From an uncultured Rothia sp. (GTDB lineage: Bacteria > Actinomycetota > Actinomycetes > Actinomycetales > Micrococcaceae): a DNA stretch of 6,989 bases. The position numbers and the translations under genes are program-made. Within the stretch, counting starts at the first letter, position 1. Each line of letters opens with the position of its first letter. Below the pieces are notes generated by a model. That model searched no databases. It had not been told where the DNA came from and saw only the letters and a list, made by a program, of their open reading frames with translations. The stretch lies in assembly GCA_937935205.1 (NCBI GenBank), contig CALGXU010000507.1, forward strand, positions 1 to 6,989, in the 5' to 3' direction. Below are positions 5,611 to 6,989 of the stretch, piece by piece.

Positions 5611-6108
5611 TTAGGAGGCGATAATCGCCTCGGAGTATTCGCGCTCGCCGAGCAGCTCGGCGAAGCGGCGCATCTCTACGCGCAGGTCGTGCTCTGCTTC
5701 GAGCAGGTCAACGACCTTACGCAGCTTGGTGCTGGAGGTGTGCTCGGTGTAGGGGAAGTAGTGTACTTCTACACCGACCTCTGCGAAGCGTGCTTCCAGG
5801 GCGTTGCCCTTTTCGGTGCCCTTCCAGTCGTCGCCCTTGAAGAAGACGTTGAAGGGCTTCTGCTTCCAGGTTTCGAGCTTGTCGGGGGTGGTTTCAACGT
5901 GCACTTCGTCCACGTAGTCGATGTGGCTGACGATGGCGGCACGCTCTTCGATGGGGATGACGGGGCGGCGGCCCTTGGTCACTTCCAGAACGTCATCGTG
6001 CACGACGCCTGCAATGAGGTAGTCGCAGTTTTCCTTAGCCTTGCGGAGAATCTCGAGGTGGCCGTAGTGGAAAAGGTCGTAGGCGCCTGCGGCGTAGCCA
6101 ATAATCAT
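5611..6108 (-). CDS. TagD-like glycerol-3-phosphate cytidylyltransferase (nucleotidyltransferase superfamily)
   Basis: Cytoplasmic nucleotidyltransferase, 165 aa, expected to make CDP-glycerol (or a related CDP-alcohol) from CTP and the phosphorylated alcohol, for teichoic-acid-like or capsular polymers. Motifs in order: 'GAYDLFHYGH' (residues 8-17) with the catalytic HxGH; 'GRRPVIPIEERAAIV' (46-60); 'YVDEV' (65-69); 'FKGDDW' (90-95); and 'TSSTKLR' (124-130), the equivalent of the TSxTxIR nucleotide-binding motif. TagD proper is about 130 aa; this protein carries about 35 extra, mostly helical, C-terminal residues (131-165). The start is ATG at 6108-6106, preceded on the - strand by AAGGAAG (6119-6113). 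No partner gene (glycerol-phosphate transferase) is visible. Alternatives are another cytidylyl- or adenylyltransferase of the same family, since substrate choice is not decided by these motifs. Confidence 0.85.
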   Translation of the reverse strand: MIIGYAAGAYDLFHYGHLEILRKAKENCDYLIAGVVHDDVLEVTKGRRPVIPIEERAAIVSHIDYVDEVHVETTPDKLETWKQKPFNVFFKGDDWKGTEKGNALEARFAEVGVEVHYFPYTEHTSSTKLRKVVDLLEAEHDLRVEMRRFAELLGEREYSEAIIAS

Positions 6109-6142
6109 GGGGCTTCCTTGTGGTTGGTAGCGGCGATGGTTA

Positions 6143-6167
6143 TTCCGGTGTGGTTGAAGTACCGGAA
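6143..6167 (-). promoter_or_regulatory. Inverted repeat in the TagD-like gene leader
   Basis: TTCCGGT (6143-6149) and ACCGGAA (6161-6167) form a perfect 7-bp inverted repeat with an 11-base spacer, 35-59 bases upstream of the TagD-like start codon. It could be an operator or a leader hairpin; there is nothing further to assign it. Confidence 0.4.
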
Positions 6168-6381
6168 GGGGTGAGAAACATAACCGTTATCCGTAGTGAA
6201 AGCAGGAGAATTAGCGAAGATTGTTCAGCACTGAGAAAGTATTCTCTCTCTAAGCTGTTTTTCTTCTCGCTATCACATGAGAATATGCGGGTCCGAAAAG
6301 AGTTTCTCGAGGGTGCTGGTTGGGCGCCCTTCGTCCTTTTATTTTACCAGTCACCTTTTTGAAGAAAAAAGGAAAAGATAT

Positions 6382-6421
6382 AAATATGAGGCGGATACCG
6401 TGTAGTATCCGCCTCATATTT
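6382..6421 (-). terminator. Perfect 17-bp hairpin, probable sufU transcript terminator
   Basis: AAATATGAGGCGGATAC (6382-6398) and GTATCCGCCTCATATTT (6405-6421) pair perfectly around the 6-base loop CGTGTA. Read on the - strand it is followed by a pyrimidine/T-rich run (complement of 6361-6381), which fits termination of the leftward sufU transcript before the TagD-like gene. It lies 215 bases past the sufU stop, an unusually long 3' tail. Being fully complementary, it could work in either direction. Confidence 0.7.
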
Positions 6422-6429
6422 TCATCCTA

Positions 6430-6443
6430 TTGATTTAAATCAA
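6430..6443. promoter_or_regulatory. FNR/CRP-family-like palindrome TTGATTTAAATCAA
   Basis: A perfect 14-bp palindrome that exactly matches the classical FNR box layout TTGAT-N4-ATCAA. It lies in the gap upstream of the TagD-like gene, next to the 17-bp hairpin. On the - strand, GATACT (6410-6405) is placed such that a start would fall about 40 bases from the palindrome centre, the geometry of activator sites, although this is inside the hairpin. Whether an FNR-type regulator in this host reads this box is unknown. Confidence 0.4.
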
Positions 6444-6481
6444 AGAAATCTTATATCAAGAAAGAGTAGGGGTAGATTCTC

Positions 6482-6508
6482 GACTCGAGTCTTGTTCGGT
6501 GCGCACCG
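6482..6508. repeat. Two adjacent perfect palindromes downstream of sufU
   Basis: GACTCGAGTC (6482-6491) and CGGTGCGCACCG (6497-6508) are each perfectly self-complementary and separated by TTGTT. Zero-spacer palindromes are poor RNA hairpins, so protein dimer-binding sites are more likely than terminators. No regulator is recognised. Confidence 0.45.
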
Positions 6509-6536
6509 CTCAAAGTTCATCGAAAAACATTACACA

Positions 6537-6583
6537 TCCATGCAATATATTGTCGATGGCTCCATTCGATATTTTCGATTGGC
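6537..6583. repeat. Tandem imperfect 23-24-bp repeat downstream of sufU
   Basis: Two abutting units (6537-6560 and 6561-6583) both begin TCCAT, carry ATA and TCGAT at matching places, and end GGC. With small gaps about 19 positions agree. The unit length is close to two DNA helical turns. A partial inverted match follows: CGATATTT 6567-6574 with AAATATCG 6588-6595. It may be a regulatory array or the residue of a duplicated sequence. Confidence 0.4.
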
Positions 6584-6636
6584 GTTCAAATATCGGCTAC
6601 TTACCGAACAATCCAGCCTGCCCTCTCAGCAAAGAA

Positions 6637-6989
6637 TTAGCTCTTCGCGGCTGCTTCCTTAGTAGCTTCCTCAACCGCAACCCACGAAAGCATCGCACAC
6701 TTCACGCGCGCCATGAACTTCGAGACACCGGAGAAAGCCGCCATATCGCCGTACTCCTCTTCGTCCAGAGTCACCTTACCGCGCGAGCGCAGCATCTCAC
6801 GGAACGCATCCACGTGGCTCTGCAACTCGGAGACGGTCATACCGGGAGCCATTTCAGAGAGGACGGAGGCGGCAGCCATGGAGATGGAGCAACCGTCACC
6901 CTCCCAGGAGACTGACTCGATGGTCTTCTCGCCGTCCTTCAGCTCGTCAGAGAGCACCACGCGCAGGTTGATTTCGTCGCCGCAGGTGG
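6637..6989 (-). CDS. sufU: SufU-type Fe-S cluster assembly protein (5' end outside window)
   Basis: Zinc-containing SufU/NifU-like protein of the SUF Fe-S cluster pathway. In Gram-positives it accepts sulfur from the cysteine desulfurase SufS and passes it to the SufBCD scaffold. The C-terminal 116 residues are visible and the frame runs off the right edge. All three conserved cysteines are present: 'TCGDE' (Cys2 of the visible part, with the zinc-binding Asp), 'GDGCSIS' (Cys33) and 'RVKCAMLSW' (Cys97). The roughly 20-residue insert before the last cysteine typical of SufU, as opposed to IscU, is visible around 'LRSRGKVTLDEEEYGDMAAF'. The tail ends in Ala/Lys-rich residues. The GTG that could be read as a start at 6960 is internal, because the conserved CGD motif precedes it. 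It is probably the last gene of a suf operon continuing to the right. Confidence 0.93.
   Translation of the reverse strand, partial: TCGDEINLRVVLSDELKDGEKTIESVSWEGDGCSISMAAASVLSEMAPGMTVSELQSHVDAFREMLRSRGKVTLDEEEYGDMAAFSGVSKFMARVKCAMLSWVAVEEATKEAAAKS

Larger units (their letters stand above)
6109..6636. other. 528-base gene-free gap between the TagD-like gene and sufU
   Basis: No reading frame here has both a plausible start and protein-like composition; the + frames at 6120-6362 and 6499-6915 lack ribosome sites and read as noise. The base composition is more A/T-rich than in the genes. It must hold the promoter and leader of the TagD-like gene (right to left) and the 3' end of the sufU transcript. 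It contains a leader hairpin (6143-6167), an A/T stem (6354-6360 with 6366-6372), a perfect 17-bp hairpin, three perfect palindromes and a tandem repeat, listed separately. I found no convincing -35/-10 pair. Confidence 0.6.

Noticed and set aside
5608..6174. 188-codon open frame on the + strand
   Set aside because: It is a mirror of the TagD-like gene; the - strand reading has clear HxGH and TSSTKLR motifs, while the + reading shows none.
6481..6583. Repeats as a CRISPR or IS end
   Set aside because: Only two imperfect abutting units exist without spacers, and there is no transposase or target-site duplication.

Overview
The window looks like chromosome of a moderately high-GC Gram-positive actinobacterium. 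The SufU-type Fe-S scaffold, the DUF2505 protein, the Alg14/Alg13-like (PssD/PssE) glycosyltransferase pair, and the codon use and protein style suggest the family Micrococcaceae. My best guess is an oral/mucosal Rothia, but that genus assignment is an inference from style, not from a search.

Positions 2-4707 (all + strand) are the end of a surface or extracellular polysaccharide locus. It holds the 3' part of a Wzx/MOP-type flippase with a long low-complexity N-terminal tail, a two-TM Wzz-like polysaccharide co-polymerase whose cytoplasmic domain resembles a tyrosine-kinase (BY-kinase) fold stripped of its nucleotide-binding motifs, and PssD and PssE, which together should make one glycosyltransferase. 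The expected division of labour is: PssD/PssE adds a sugar to a lipid-linked repeat unit, the flippase moves the unit outward, and the co-polymerase sets chain length. The initiating transferase, polymerase and remaining transferases must lie outside the window, probably upstream. pssD and pssE, usually back to back, are here split by 277 bases that contain a strong hairpin and further possible RNA structure.

Positions 4708-4967 hold a terminator and then a structured leader ending in a second terminator-like hairpin right before a DUF2505 gene (4968-5465, +). That gene ends at another strong hairpin. Facing it on the - strand is a glycerol-3-phosphate cytidylyltransferase (TagD)-like gene (5611-6108), probably supplying a CDP-activated alcohol for cell-wall or capsule polymer.

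Positions 6109-6636 contain no convincing gene but are rich in symmetry: a perfect 17-bp hairpin, a perfect FNR/CRP-type palindrome, two further perfect palindromes and a tandem imperfect repeat. The window closes with the 3' part of sufU on the - strand, presumably the tail of a suf operon lying to the right.

No IS element, CRISPR array, tRNA or rRNA was seen. The most notable points are the degenerate kinase-like domain, the separated pssD/pssE pair with RNA structure between them, the possible attenuator before DUF2505, and the FNR-like box in the sufU-tagD gap.
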